Source: Narthecium ossifragum
Lineage: Eukaryota; Streptophyta; Magnoliopsida; Dioscoreales; Nartheciaceae
Length of the DNA stretch: 64,000 bases
Reading direction: 5' to 3'
Assembly (NCBI GenBank): GCA_963920575.1
Contig: OY986969.1
Location: 5,838,001-5,902,000, forward strand
Program-made: the position numbers and the translations under genes
The notes under the pieces: generated by a model
What the model was told of the DNA's origin: nothing
The model's database searches: none
Seen by the model: only the letters and a program-made list of their open reading frames with translations
Part shown: positions 10,573 to 21,968 of the stretch, in pieces
How positions within the stretch are numbered: the first letter of the stretch is position 1
Layout: the number at the start of each line of letters is the position of its first letter

Positions 10573-12552
10573 CTCTATTCTCATGTTTTCTTACATAACA
10601 GACCATATATAAGGAACACGTGTATAAACTAATACGCGTTATACGCATGTTTTTTACGGGCCCGTTCGGCACCGTCGGATCTGATGGATCCGCGGGATTT
10701 GGCGGATGGGCTGCGGGATCCGGCGTTTGGATAACGCCGGGCGTTCGCTCTTCTCGAGCGGACGCCGATTTGGAATCTGATCCGGCGAATTCCGCGGATC
10801 CGCCGAGTCAAACAAGCCGTACGTGTATGGGGTCCTATTATGCAAAAAAAACATGAGAGGGGTCCTAAAGTGCAAAAGGTGAATATCATGGGTCCTATTT
10901 AGCAACAAATCCCAAACACATCTAATATAAAAAAACGCACCCCAAATCTGTCCCAAACCCACGCATGTTTGTATGGGTTTGTATGCCCCATCCCATCCCC
11001 GTTTAAAATCCAACCCACATAACACATCCCCGCCCAACCCCATATAATGTCACTTGAAACACGACAAAATGTAATATGAAAATTGAAAAATCACATATTA
11101 TATATATAAAAAAAAGAAAATCCTCCAGTTCGTCTCCAACATATAGATAGAGTTTTAATTTTAACAAAAGAAACATTTGTAGAGTCAAGTAAAGGGATCG
11201 GGAAGTGATCATGTTTATATGATACATTCATATAATACTTAATTATATATATATATAAAACTAGTATTTAAGTAAATATATTTATAATCGGGGCGAGTTC
11301 GAGTTTTTTCGGGTTCGGGTTTTTTAAGCCTAAACTCAAGCCCGTCCTAAATCCATTCGGGTTTAACTTGACTTCCCCGTCCCCACTCCAAACCCATTTA
11401 GGATTACGCCAAACCCATACTATTAGAGGGCAGGTTGAGGCGGGAACCGCTTAACCCGCCCGATTGCCATCCCTGATGGAGAAGAGGATCTGGGGAGAAG
11501 TGGGGGAATATAATCTCCTAACTTATAGGAATAATAATCTCCAGATATAAGAAGGATCGAGCAGGCTTTTTCTTGACATGGGCACGAACACCGGTCCAGC
11601 ACAGAGGATTAAGCACGCTTTAAATAGTATTGTCTTTTTCTTCTTCTTTTTTTGTATTGTTTAAGCCTCTTGCCCCGGTTTATTCCCTTATCTATTTTTG
11701 TTTGTAGGCAACCGTTTTTACTAATTTTTTCAAGTTTATCTTTTTTAGACAGTAATTTTAAATTTCATTTCCAAAACTTGTTTTCAATGATTTGAAGTTC
11801 CATTTCCTGACTCATTTTCGTAGGAATTATTGTTTAACTGGTATTTTTTTTCTTTGAGAAAATCATGAGATTTTTTTTCTTTGTGAATTCGTACAGTCTG
11901 ATATTATAAAGAAGCCTACTACCCGTTTAGATGGTTTCATTCGGTTCCAACAGTAGCTCTAATCATATGATTACAAGGTTGGATGTTTTGACTGATTTTA
12001 ATTCATAATTCCTAAACATATTATTTGGTTCATGTAGTCTTTTTTGTCCGCTTGATCACCTTAAATTATTTATTTATTGATATTCCAATTTATTGTCATG
12101 AACTTAATTAAAAACAAAAGGAGTTACCTTATCAATAGCTTACCATCAAAAGTTAAAAAAAAACACATTTAAGATAGAAGACTCCACAAACTCTTGTGGT
12201 GCTGAAAAGTTTAGCATTTGGAGCGGCAGATGCTATCTTGAACAGACCATGCACCATCCTATTAGTTCATCGCCAATCAGCAGTAACCTCAAAGAGCATA
12301 CAAGCACTGTTCAGCTTAGTTGGCTTAGATCCGATTTGAGATGAAATGGAGAAGAATCCTAATCAAAAGGCAACAAGCGCGATCTAAGCAGAGTGGGAAA
12401 CCCCAGCTCATCATGCACATTCTATGATCCCAGGTTCTTCCACTGAGAAGGCGGTGTGCATTCTGCTCTGATTGCGCATAGCAATTTCCTCTTGATTCTT
12501 TTTTCACAAATTTTTTTTACAATTTTCCTTGCATTTTAACAAGCCAAGCTGG
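10573..12552. other. Gene-free stretch with MITE-like repeats
   Basis: Positions 10655-10825 are rich in GGATCC and end in GAGTCAAACAAGCC; similar GGATCC-rich sequence occurs at 27365-27509, suggesting a dispersed hAT-like MITE. Positions 10910-11480 carry GGGTTCGGGTT-type sequence and end in CCGATTGCCATCCCTG, a form common at the ends of short plant repeats. From 11500 to 12300 I see only AT-rich DNA. The 3' end of the PARN-like gene begins at 12553. Confidence 0.4.
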
Positions 12553-15500
12553 TCAAAGCTCATCTATGTTAATCATCAAGTCACTGTTCCAGTAAACATC
12601 AGTGGCATCAAACACACAGGCTGTATCAGCAGGCTCAGACTCAACATTCTCTAAAGAATCAGCCAAGTCCACATCCCAGAGACCCAGCTTGCAAACAGTC
12701 TTATAAGTTTCATATCCTGTTGCTTTCAGGTCTTCTGAGATAAGCAGAGCACTAGAAGTAAGTTTTCCTGACCCCATTTCTTTAAGAAGCGCCTCGGCAG
12801 CTCCTGGCTTCCAGAACAGCACAACTGCAGAAGTGTTGTCAATCAATTGCAGCTCAAAGTCCTGCTTGAACACTTGATGTGCCATGTGGAAGCGGCTTTT
12901 TAACTCTGCTGCAGAAAACCCATCCCTGAATCCCCACAAGAAAACCAAGTCATTTGTGCTAACTTTCCTCAAATTTCCCATCCAGATATAAGCATCATCA
13001 TCCTTAGGTTCTTGAAGTCTGGTAGAACAGGGGTAAAAAATGCCTGCAAAATCTTCAACAAGCTTGGAACTCTGACCAAGTGAAGTTGGGTGATCCGGAA
13101 CAATTTTCAGTAAATTGCTAAGTTTAGCAAACAAGGTTGTTATTCTGAGGACATTATGTCCGTGGTTCTTGTCGGTGTCAGCCTCTGTTGCAGAACCAGA
13201 AAAGTATGTAATTTTCATTAAGCAAATGTGAAGAATGATTACACATTTCTTAGTACATTTTCTACAATAGCATGTAAGCAATTGAAAATATGCATATGCT
13301 ACACATCCAAGATTCCATCCAAAAAGTTAATCTAAGGATAGCTAGAAATGAACTAGCCAATAAGAACTATCATACCCTGTGTATACTTCCTACTCTTCAG
13401 TATACCCTCATTTCATCATTTAAGAAATCTCATCACAAATGAATAAGCCGAATTTGAAACATATTCTCCACCCTCTTTTGTTGGTATCATGCAGGTTTGA
13501 CCACCTAGTTCAGACCCCAAGTGCTTACACTCGATCCACTTCAATGTAAATAGATGATGGGTTTCAGATTTTAATTTGGTTTATCCCTATGGTCTACAGG
13601 TTCAGTCTCAATTCCAATTTCCACTCAGAATAGGGTGCTTATTGCATGATGGGATCACTGATTTCACAATCAAATAACTAGCACCCTCGGTTAGAAATTC
13701 ATGTAGAAGGGTGCGGAAGAGGCTAACTTTTTGGAAAACAATAGCTATAGGTACAAAACATCATATTATTGGAACATTCCTATAACTTACCTCAATGGTG
13801 ATGCAAACAATGTCTTCAGTGGCATGAATGCAACATAACTTAGTAGAAACTATGCATTTAAGTAACTTCCATTGGCTAAGACGTAGAAAACCAAACACAT
13901 TAACCACTAACTGCAGCTCAGCAAAACCATCGTATGTCATCTGTGGCCAATTAAGAATGACTAATAATAAATTGGTCAGAAAACAGTACCTTTTTGGGGA
14001 GTGTCTATTTCAATGGGCAAAAAGAACTGCCTCCTTAAGTAGCTAATAGCAGCAGGGAGATTGCTTGCCTTTCTCAGAGGACCAACTTCCTTCAGCATAT
14101 GATTGACATCCAGTACATTTGAGAAGGACAACCTCAAGGAGCACATGAATTCATTTACGCTTGGTGGTAAAGGAGCAATAAACTTTGAGTGAATAAATGC
14201 AAAATCTGCAAGATTCCAATCCAATTGCGCCTCGTTAAATATCATTGGACACAAAATAAAAACCTTCGGTCCTAGAAAATCCAATAGCACAAAGAAGTTC
14301 ATAAATCACCATGAAGACAGTTGTAGGCAATAATGGGTTTATGAGAACTGGAAATCATATCTATCACTTCTCGAAATCCACGAACTTTCAAATTGTGTTC
14401 TGCTTCGATAGTTTGAATCTCACTCTAATAACCAAACAAGATGCCATCCAAAATGGTTCAGCTGAAAGTAGCAATCTCTTGTATGGAAATCAATCATCAA
14501 AAAGGGCTTACCATGAAGAGATTCCTGTCCTCCTCTGAGCTAGTAAGAACCACACTTACTGCTTTTGGCTTACCATCTTTATCTGGAACAACTAATGGTA
14601 CAAGATCGTCACATATCCGGCCTACAATCTGCATTTAGACATCTCAGATTAGGGGCTGCAAATGACATTGCAAAATGCAGACACCAATTCTTTACAATGT
14701 ACAACATTACTTTAAAGACAAAACTAGATACCTTGACCCCTATCATCAACAACATATATAAATAAATGTCCTTTCAAACATGAGACCAATTCTAGCATTT
14801 TAAGCTACTGATCAGGAGAGAGGACTGCAGCACCTCTTGCGTAAGCATCAGGATACGATTATGCGGCTGTTTATTGATGAATATATGTTCTTCACCTTGT
14901 TTTCGTGCAACCAAAAAAAATCTATTAAGGAACAAGCACATAATCTTCGTTTGGTGAAGTGAACATGCAGTGAACTCGACGGACAAAGAAGCAGAGTGAT
15001 TAACTAGACATGTAGATTGTTATACTGACAAGCTCCTCAACAGTGTACTGTTATGCTAAACTCCATACCTCCAGAACTAGTTGCACTTGGTGATTGCTGC
15101 AAACATCAATAGTCAAACAGGGCCTTGAACCATAGACTTCACTACCTAGGATGAGTTTTCTCAGGGATTTGACTAGACAACCTGCAAGTTGCAAAGGAAT
15201 TGTTACAAGAGCGAAGATAAATCATGTAACTCTGCAGAACTTACCATCCGTTGTTTTGCCTGGATTTTTACAAGCATTTCTCCAATACTCTATTCTTGAC
15301 TTAATTCTCCCCATGAAAATTGTGTCAGCAACTGATGGATTAGGCGATGATGTTATTTGACGCAGTTGGGGAATAGGACTTCTGTCTTTCGCCTTGGATT
15401 CTTGAACACGAGATAAGTATGATATCCCTGGTTATCAAGCACCCATTAGAGGACCTAATGGTAAAACTTACTAATTCAGAAAAATCACAAGGCTTACCAT

Positions 15501-16775
15501 CATAAATACAGACATTAAAATCAAAACCTTCTCGGGCCATGGATGTTAAAAAAGAGGATTGACATGAGAAACTATAGGAAGGCATGCCAAAATTTTGCTC
15601 ATCTCTTGGAAACAAATGAAAGTTGTACCTGTAAAACAATAAATTAATTAGTTACGGTGTTATTATCAACTACCATGGTACATAACCTAAAATCATAGGA
15701 AAATCAAGGTTTAAAATGTCCCAGATGGAAAAGGGACAATCCATCCTTGAACACTGATCCATAGATTCAAGAACTATAGGCCCAGAGATATCATATGAGT
15801 TCAAAACCCAATCTATATATATGAAATAATCATCTCGTTTTTATAACTTGTCAAAGTATCTATTTTAGAATTCAAAACCAACCATATGATGGAACAGCAT
15901 TATCATGTCCTCCACATTGGGTCATGTCACAATACCACCTCTTTTAATGTCCTCTAATTACCTCAATCTTGATCCAACATGTCTGAAATGGAGCACACTC
16001 GCTCCTTAAAATTGTCCTTGCCTGTATACAATGACACCTCACTCAACATTCTTCTCAGTGGGACAGTAAGATTCTTAAGTTAACATTCCACTTCAAATTT
16101 TACGAGTAACTTTTTTCATATTTTTCAAACTAAAAGGATAATCTTTCAGGCATTTTCACGATCTGCAGCGTAAACGCTAACCAATTTACATGGAGTAGTA
16201 TTGTTCATATGAACTGAATAAGCCTTCAGAACCAAAGAAACTGGTTCTCAGCTGTTTAAACGCAGAGAGAGTAACAGTAAGGGTAGCTTCCTTCGAGTTG
16301 AATTTATTGCAAGCATCAATGCACAATGAGGAGGTCAAGAAGCAAACTAAAAAATAAATGGTGAAGGGAAAAGTGGCGCTCACGGGTAGGCGAGGACCTT
16401 GGATCCTCGGAGCTGGAAGGGACAGACGGCGAACTGGAAGAGCTCGAAGGTCTCAGCGGCGAGCTTGGCCTTAAGGTACGCCGTCTCGGGGGTGTCGATG
16501 GGCAGCACGCGGCGCCACCGGTGTCGGGATGAGGAGGTGGAAGAGTCTCCTGTCTTCTGGGTGGAGATGGCGATGTAGTCGGCATCCCGGATGTGGTTCC
16601 TGAGCTCCTGCAGGGATGCCGAGAAATTGGACTTTGTCACCTGCCTCACCGCGCCGCCCCAGCGATGCTGCGCCCTGCCGCTCGCCGCCATCGACAGCAA
16701 GTGGTTGCTCAGTCTGGAATTTGGAGGGCGGCCGGCCAGCCGGCCGGCGAGCTCGGCGGTCTCGAAGGTTGTCAA
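12553..16775 (-). CDS. PARN-like protein (poly(A)-specific ribonuclease fold), 632 aa
   Basis: Eight minus-strand exons join in frame: 16775-16384, 15628-15498, 15427-15245, 15181-15069, 14628-14512, 14424-14310, 14205-13990 and 13184-12553. Family marks are LRNHIRDADYIAIS, DTPETAYLKAKLAAE, YNFHLFPRDE, MPSYSFSCQ, MAREGFDFNVCIYDGISYLS, LTIDVCSNHQVQLVLE and DFAFIHSKFIAPLP, ending in INIDEL. It matches plant AHG2/RRD1-type PARN proteins, which influence poly(A) tails of mitochondrial transcripts. The residues aligning with the catalytic Asp-x-Glu of PARN read S-T-Q (AISTQKTG), so the first two acidic ligands appear lost, whereas the later Asp in HDFAFIHSKF is kept. This favours the RRD1-like, possibly non-catalytic branch. 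The first 45 residues are poorly conserved and may be an organelle presequence; Met29 is another possible start. The C-terminal exon alone encodes about 210 residues. Confidence 0.9.
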
Positions 16776-17805
16776 GCTGGGAAGGGTTTTGGGTTTTGTT
16801 TGTTGAATTTTATCTTTGGCCCACGGACATGGAGGTTAGTAAGGAGTATTTGGGCTTTGTTTGTTGGAACTCCTTGGTTGGCTAATAGTTGGGCCGATAG
16901 GACTGCTAAGTACTGTCGAAGGGATCAGCCTGAAGTCCCCGGTTGCGCGTTGTAGAGCACTTGTTGTAAGCCTTCGGCGCACGTTTGGTGCGAGGTTAAA
17001 AATGGAAAGTGAGGTCATGGAGGAATAGGATTAGAAAAAATAAAATTAAGAAATAAAAATTAGAAAAAATAAAATTAAGAAATAAAAATTAGAAAAAATA
17101 AAGAGGAATGGAGTAGATGGAATAATAGTAAAATGTGAGATTACAATATTCGAGACCGCCGAGAAGGGTTTAGTTTGGTACCAAAGGAGGAAGGGATAAA
17201 GTGGACTTAACTCCGTACCAAATTAAACCTTCGGATCATTTCATTAAAAAAAAGAAAAAAGAAAAAAAAAAGGGGATAAACAAAACAGATGCAACCTTAT
17301 AAATAATAGGACATTTGATGCTAAAAGAGCTGCATTAGTGGTGGGTTTTGCACTGACTTTTAGTGCAATCAATGAAGATGACACCCACTTACCCTCAAAA
17401 CAATTTAAAATGTCTCGATGGAATCATGCTTTATAGCACAATATAACTAAAGCAGGGTGCACTAACATGCATGGAAAGGCACCTTTATAAGCAGTATTCT
17501 ACGGTTTGGTAGCATTTATTTTAGACTTTTTTTAGTACCTCAAACATGCATATGATACATACCAATAACATTAAAAGAAAAAAAGAAAAAAAGAAAAAAA
17601 GAAAAAAAGAAAAAAAAGAAAAAAAGAAAAAAAGAAAAAAAGAAAAAAAGAAAAAAAAGAAAAAAAAGAAAAAAAAGAAAAAAAAAGAAAAAAAAAAAGA
17701 GAAGTGATTTTACACGTGATTGGCACTCCATCAAAACCCCCAGAAAACATATCCTAATCAGAAGATATGCTCACTCTAGCCTTCTGCTAAAAACCCCGTC
17801 TCTAA
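16776..17805. repeat. Upstream spacer with a 29-bp tandem repeat and a GAAAAA microsatellite
   Basis: A 29-bp unit (starting TTAGAAAAAATAAAATTAAG) begins at 17031, 17060 and 17089, about 2.5 copies. A purine microsatellite of G separated by runs of 5-8 A covers 17573-17702; its complement gives a spurious poly-Phe reading frame. Between them, 17168-17236 has a weak inverted pair (TTTAGTTTGGTACCAAA and TACCAAATTAAAC). I see no coding sequence. Confidence 0.7.
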
Positions 17806-18201
17806 GGTGTCATTGGTTACGGGATAAGTAATTTCGGGATTAGAGAGAATAGGGATTGGTATGTTAGGATAAGTAGTGGGATATATATGATATTTTGTTA
17901 AAAAATAGTAGTCAATTAGTAATATTTGATTAAAAAAAGTAGGGATAAAGTTGATGTGATTGGTTGAAAAGTAGGGATAATGAAGTAATAATAATTTGTT
18001 GAAAAGTGAAAAAGTAGAGATAAAACTGATGTGATCGGTTGAAAAGAAGAGAAAATGCAATAATGATTGGTTAAAAAGTAGGGATAAAGTGGGGATAGGA
18101 ATGGGGATAAAAATGAGGATTAGAGGGTGTTTGGTTACAATATAGGGATAAAATGGGCTTAACATGGGATAGGAATTCCCTATCCCCAACCAAACAAGCC
18201 C
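17806..18201. mobile_element. PIF/Harbinger (Tourist)-like MITE
   Basis: The ends are imperfect inverted repeats: the left reads GGTGTCATTGGTTACGGG and the complement of the right reads GGGCTTGTTTGGTTGGGG. A TAA trinucleotide flanks both sides (17803-17805 and 18202-18204), the usual target for this superfamily. The 396-bp interior has no open frame but repeats GTAGGGATAAAG-like segments. The call rests on the ends and the target duplication. Confidence 0.5.
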
Positions 18202-18683
18202 TAAATTTGTTTTCGAATCTATTCCACTTGTAGCCTTTTCTCTATCTCTCTCTAACCCTTTGTCAAAAAAAAATTGCTCACAGCTGCTTCATATATCTAT
18301 TGCAATTATAAGCTCTAAACAACATCTTACATTGATAGCTAGGAATCAACATGACTGTGCAAGCTTGAGACAACTAGAGAACTATTTCAAATGCTTCAGC
18401 TACAAGAGTGCGTGGATAGGGATGACATTGGAAAAACTCATTGTTGGTCTAGTAGAGCCTGGGACAATGGTTACTTTTGTCCCGGTGAGCTAGTGCGCCG
18501 TCCATTTCACATCAATGACTATGATATACCCTGAGTGTTTGATCCCGTGTTTGCTTTATCACATGTATTTGTTGATGCATGCATCACCTGATGCAAAAGG
18601 CAATTAATACAGTGCATCACATGAAATGACCAAAATGGCTATTTCACGCGATGCACCTTTCTGAAATGCATCTGATGTGCATC

Positions 18684-18945
18684 GGTTAATAACATTTTAT
18701 TCCCATATAGTTTGGAAATATGCCAATTTACCCCTTATATTTTAAAACGTGACAAAACACACCCTTAATTTATCAATGTGATCGTATTACACCAAAATAT
18801 GATAAAACACACCTTATATATAGGGGGTAAATTGGGTGTAATACGACCACATTGATAAATTAAGGGTGCGTTTTGTCACGTTTTAAAATATAGGAGGTAA
18901 AATAATCTATTTCCAAACTGTAGGGAAGTAAAATGTTATTCACCC
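18684..18945. mobile_element. Foldback MITE of about 262 bp with arms of about 110 bp
   Basis: The left arm (18684-18790) contains TAACATTTTAT, AGTTTGGAAATA, TTTTAAAACGTGACAAAA and TTAATTTATCAATGTG; these reappear complemented in reverse order at 18835-18945. Only a short loop around 18795-18830 separates the arms. The element would form a long hairpin if transcribed. It sits inside a larger repeat that ends near 19313. Confidence 0.75.
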
Positions 18946-18972
18946 TATTAAAATATATTCAATAAAGTTATG

Positions 18973-18974
<2 letters not shown>

Positions 18975-19036
<62 letters not shown>

Positions 19037-19055
19037 TGTGTGCGCGCGCGCGTGT
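18975..19055. repeat. Compound microsatellite (AT)n(GT)n(GC)n
   Basis: About 30 bases of alternating AT pass into about 40 bases of GT and then GCGCGCGCG. This is alternating purine-pyrimidine DNA of Z-forming type. Confidence 0.95.
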
Positions 19056-19308
19056 CTAACTTTATTACGGACATTATGTGAACATTTAAATTTAACGTTT
19101 AATGTATAATATATATATAAATAAGGATCAGGGTGCATCGACTGATCCAAAAAACCAACCAAACAACAACGATGCATGTATCCCCTGGCCCATGTTTTAA
19201 ATCACTGTAGCAACTAAATAAGTGCATTTACTGTCCGATACATGAACCACATGATGCATGCATCCCACGATCCGATTGAATTGACGGTTCCACCAACCAA
19301 ACAACCCC

Positions 19309-20480
19309 TAATAAAACACTAAATAAAAGCATCTTTGAACATTGAGTAGACACATCCAACGCAACCTAGCTTCCAACCTAAATTCATAGAAGATTATGCA
19401 TACCACTTATAGCTAACTATTAGCCATGAAAACATGTCAATATCAAAAGGACCATCGATTTCAATGGCAATATCATCACCATGATATAATTGTCACAAAA
19501 TCGTCTTTCTTTCGTCCCGAACAAAGCTGAAATATTTTGATCCTGACCTTTCCATTCAGACTCCGAATAAGAGGATTTTTGGATCATTGGAAAAAGAATG
19601 AAAAGATCTAGAAGTTTACTGGTTACAAGATTTTAATGTTCTAATATTTTTGTGGCTGAATATGTGGTAGAAGCTAAATGGTAAAATGGTAAATATTATG
19701 AATGAACATTCAAAATAATGAACACTTTGAATGATCATTTTGGACGATCAGAACATCTTAAGGTGGATGCTTTGGACGATCAGAACCTCTAGAATGATCA
19801 AAACGAGTATTCTAGAAGCCTAGAACGCTTAGAATATTCAGGATTTTGGGTTCGATAAAGCTAAACTGTTTTGATCATACATTCCACATCCAATATCCAA
19901 ATAACTCGTTTATTAGATTGTTGAAAAGGGAATTCGAACAACTGTAGGTTTTATGTTCAAAAGTTTTCCAAATTATGACTCTATTATAGGGCGAATTATA
20001 GTGGAAAACTCATGACTCTATTTGATTGCCAAAATAATATCCGAGAAGGAATGAAAAACAAAGCGGTTGAAGATCTCGTTAGTGGGCTGAAAGAGTTGTC
20101 AGAGCTCTAACGAAGGAGGTTACATGATAGTTATGGTGGCTTCAATGCGTTTACTACAGAAGAAGTAAAAAAGGAGGTGAAGAATAGAGAAGAAGGCATC
20201 AACAAATCAACAGAACAACCAATATTTTCTTCTCATCGTGGAAGTAGCAGTACTGTAAGTAGGAAAATTTGCCTTAATCTTTCCTTGGAGTAGCCGTAAT
20301 CTTTAAGAGTTGTTTACTGTAATCTTTGCATGTCATATTTGCATTTCTTCGAAAATCGCATCAGCTTCGATATCTTTTCTTTGTTCAAACTAGTGTTTGC
20401 GTCTCCTCCTCCGACTTAATTCTTTTGTACAAACACTAACAAATTAATGAGTCAAAACAGAAAACTAATAAAGGATAGTT
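19309..20480 (+). repeat. Dispersed repeat family D, copy 1
   Basis: This roughly 1.2-kb stretch shares clear but diverged sequence with 27505-28500 and 29360-29935. Shared landmarks are AAAAGCATCT.TGAACAT, CACTTATAGCTAACT, GGATTTTTGGA, CAATATTTTCTTCT, ACTGTAA.CTTTGCATGTCA and TTAATGAGTCAAAA.AGAAAAC. No reading frame is kept. The superfamily is unknown to me; the right end has leader or LTR-like features but I find no TG...CA pair. Confidence 0.6.
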
Positions 20481-20595
20481 AACTCATCAAAAAAATAAAG
20501 GATAGTTACTATACTAATGTGAGCCCATGCCAACTAACACGGTTATTTTTAGTTACATATGTGCTAACTCTATAAATTGCCTCTAGATCTCTCCC

Positions 20596-20632
20596 CCACT
20601 AACTCCCCCCTCCCCCCCCCCCCCCCCCCCCC
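20596..20632. repeat. Poly-C tract
   Basis: A run of C broken only near its start follows CTAACTCCCCC. A second C run lies at 21061-21074. Tracts like these slip easily and mark likely assembly or length-polymorphism sites. Confidence 0.9.
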
Positions 20633-20843
20633 AACACCCAAACTATTTCTCTCTCTATGTTGCCTTCCTTTCTTCCGTCAGATATAAACCCCTTTGGGAT
20701 CTTCTCCACCGTCTGAAGTAACATTTGATAGCAGTGAAATGCGTTACACCATGGGGTCTGAATTGTTCACATGATCCACGTGGCGTGTCGCGATTAGTCA
20801 CCCAAAACCCTAGCCTGTTGCCTATACCCCAAAACGCTCATCC

Positions 20844-21719
20844 CAAAACCTCAATCGATTGAGTCGTTCTATTTACACCGCTCAAATATCTAAGGACACC
20901 GCTCAAAATTTTTTTCCCTAAACTACTCTCATCTTCAACCTCCCGATCTCCCTCTCTCTCTCCACCCCTCCTTCAACCACCTCCTCTCTCCGGACATCTT
21001 CAACCTCCCGATCTCCTCTCTTCCCTCCCTCCCTCTCTCCCTCTCACTCTCTCTCTCGCCCCCCCCCCCCCCCAGCCTTGCCCGTTGCTGCCCTGCAACC
21101 CCGACGTCGCCCTCAGTGCGAGCTCTCAGTCGCCGTCCGAAGCTCCCTCTCGTCGGAAACCGCAACAGCTGGTCCACCCCACCGTCGACCACCTCCCCAA
21201 CCGCCAGACGCCGTGCCCGAAGCCACCGCCCTCTCTCCTGTCTTCCCGATCTCCCTCTCTCTCTCTCTCCCGTCGGGGTAGTTCGGTTTTTAAAAACCGA
21301 ACTAGAGCTTTTTTTTCGGTTTTTAGTAACCGAACCTTTTGATTTTTAATAACAAAGGAAGTGTTCGGCTTTAAGAAATCGAAGTTTAGATTTCTGTTCG
21401 GATATAAAAACTCGAACATGTAGTTAATGTTTGGTTTTTAAAATCAAAAAATGAGCAGTCGAAGATGGCGGCTTGATTCTTGAAGGGGCAACAACGGGGA
21501 GAGTGGGGGGGTGGGGGGAGACGCCCTCACCACGGGGGGACATGGAGATTGGGAAGAGAGAAGATCAGTAGGTTGTAGATGTCCGGCGAGAGGAGGTGAT
21601 CAATGGTGGGGTGGAGAGAGAGAGAGGGAGATCGGGGTAGTTTAGGAAAAACAATTTGAGCGGTGTCCTTAGATATTTGGACGGTGTAGATAGAACGACC
21701 CCAATTGATTAAGGTCTTA
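20844..21719. mobile_element. Element X, copy A: inverted-repeat element in duplicated unit A
   Basis: The left arm from 20844 (CTCAATCGATTGAGTCGTTC, then CTAAGGACACCGCTCAAA) is matched by a complementary right arm ending at 21719 (GAACGACCCCAATTGATTAAG). Arms are roughly 200 bp and include CT-rich tracts. The GC-rich interior (21090-21290) contains a proline-rich open frame I do not recognise; an AT-rich part with repeated TCGGTTTTTA motifs follows. A second copy, missing its left part, lies at 41301-41980 in unit B. I could not define a target duplication, so the superfamily is open. Confidence 0.55.
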
Positions 21720-21968
21720 GTGTAGTGCAAATCATCAACTTTATAAGAGACAATGAAATAAGAATAAACATACATTCGAAGGTGGAGAGACTGTTGATCT
21801 CGAGGTCGAGAACACCCCCAACCAAAAAATTGAATTAAAAACTATACCTTACTGAATCCAAAGGTGGAGTGCACCTAGCACGTAAAACATGGACCTATAC
21901 TAGTTAACCTTATAAGAGTTAGCGAAAAGAGAATAAATATAAATCTGATGTTGGAGAGGCTTTTGACC

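Noticed and set aside
16591..16955. Overlapping plus-strand frames opposite PARN-like exon 1
   Set aside because: GC-rich coding DNA gives shadow frames; the minus-strand frame carries the conserved text.
17540..17734. Poly-Phe open frame
   Set aside because: It is the translation of a GAAAAA microsatellite complement.
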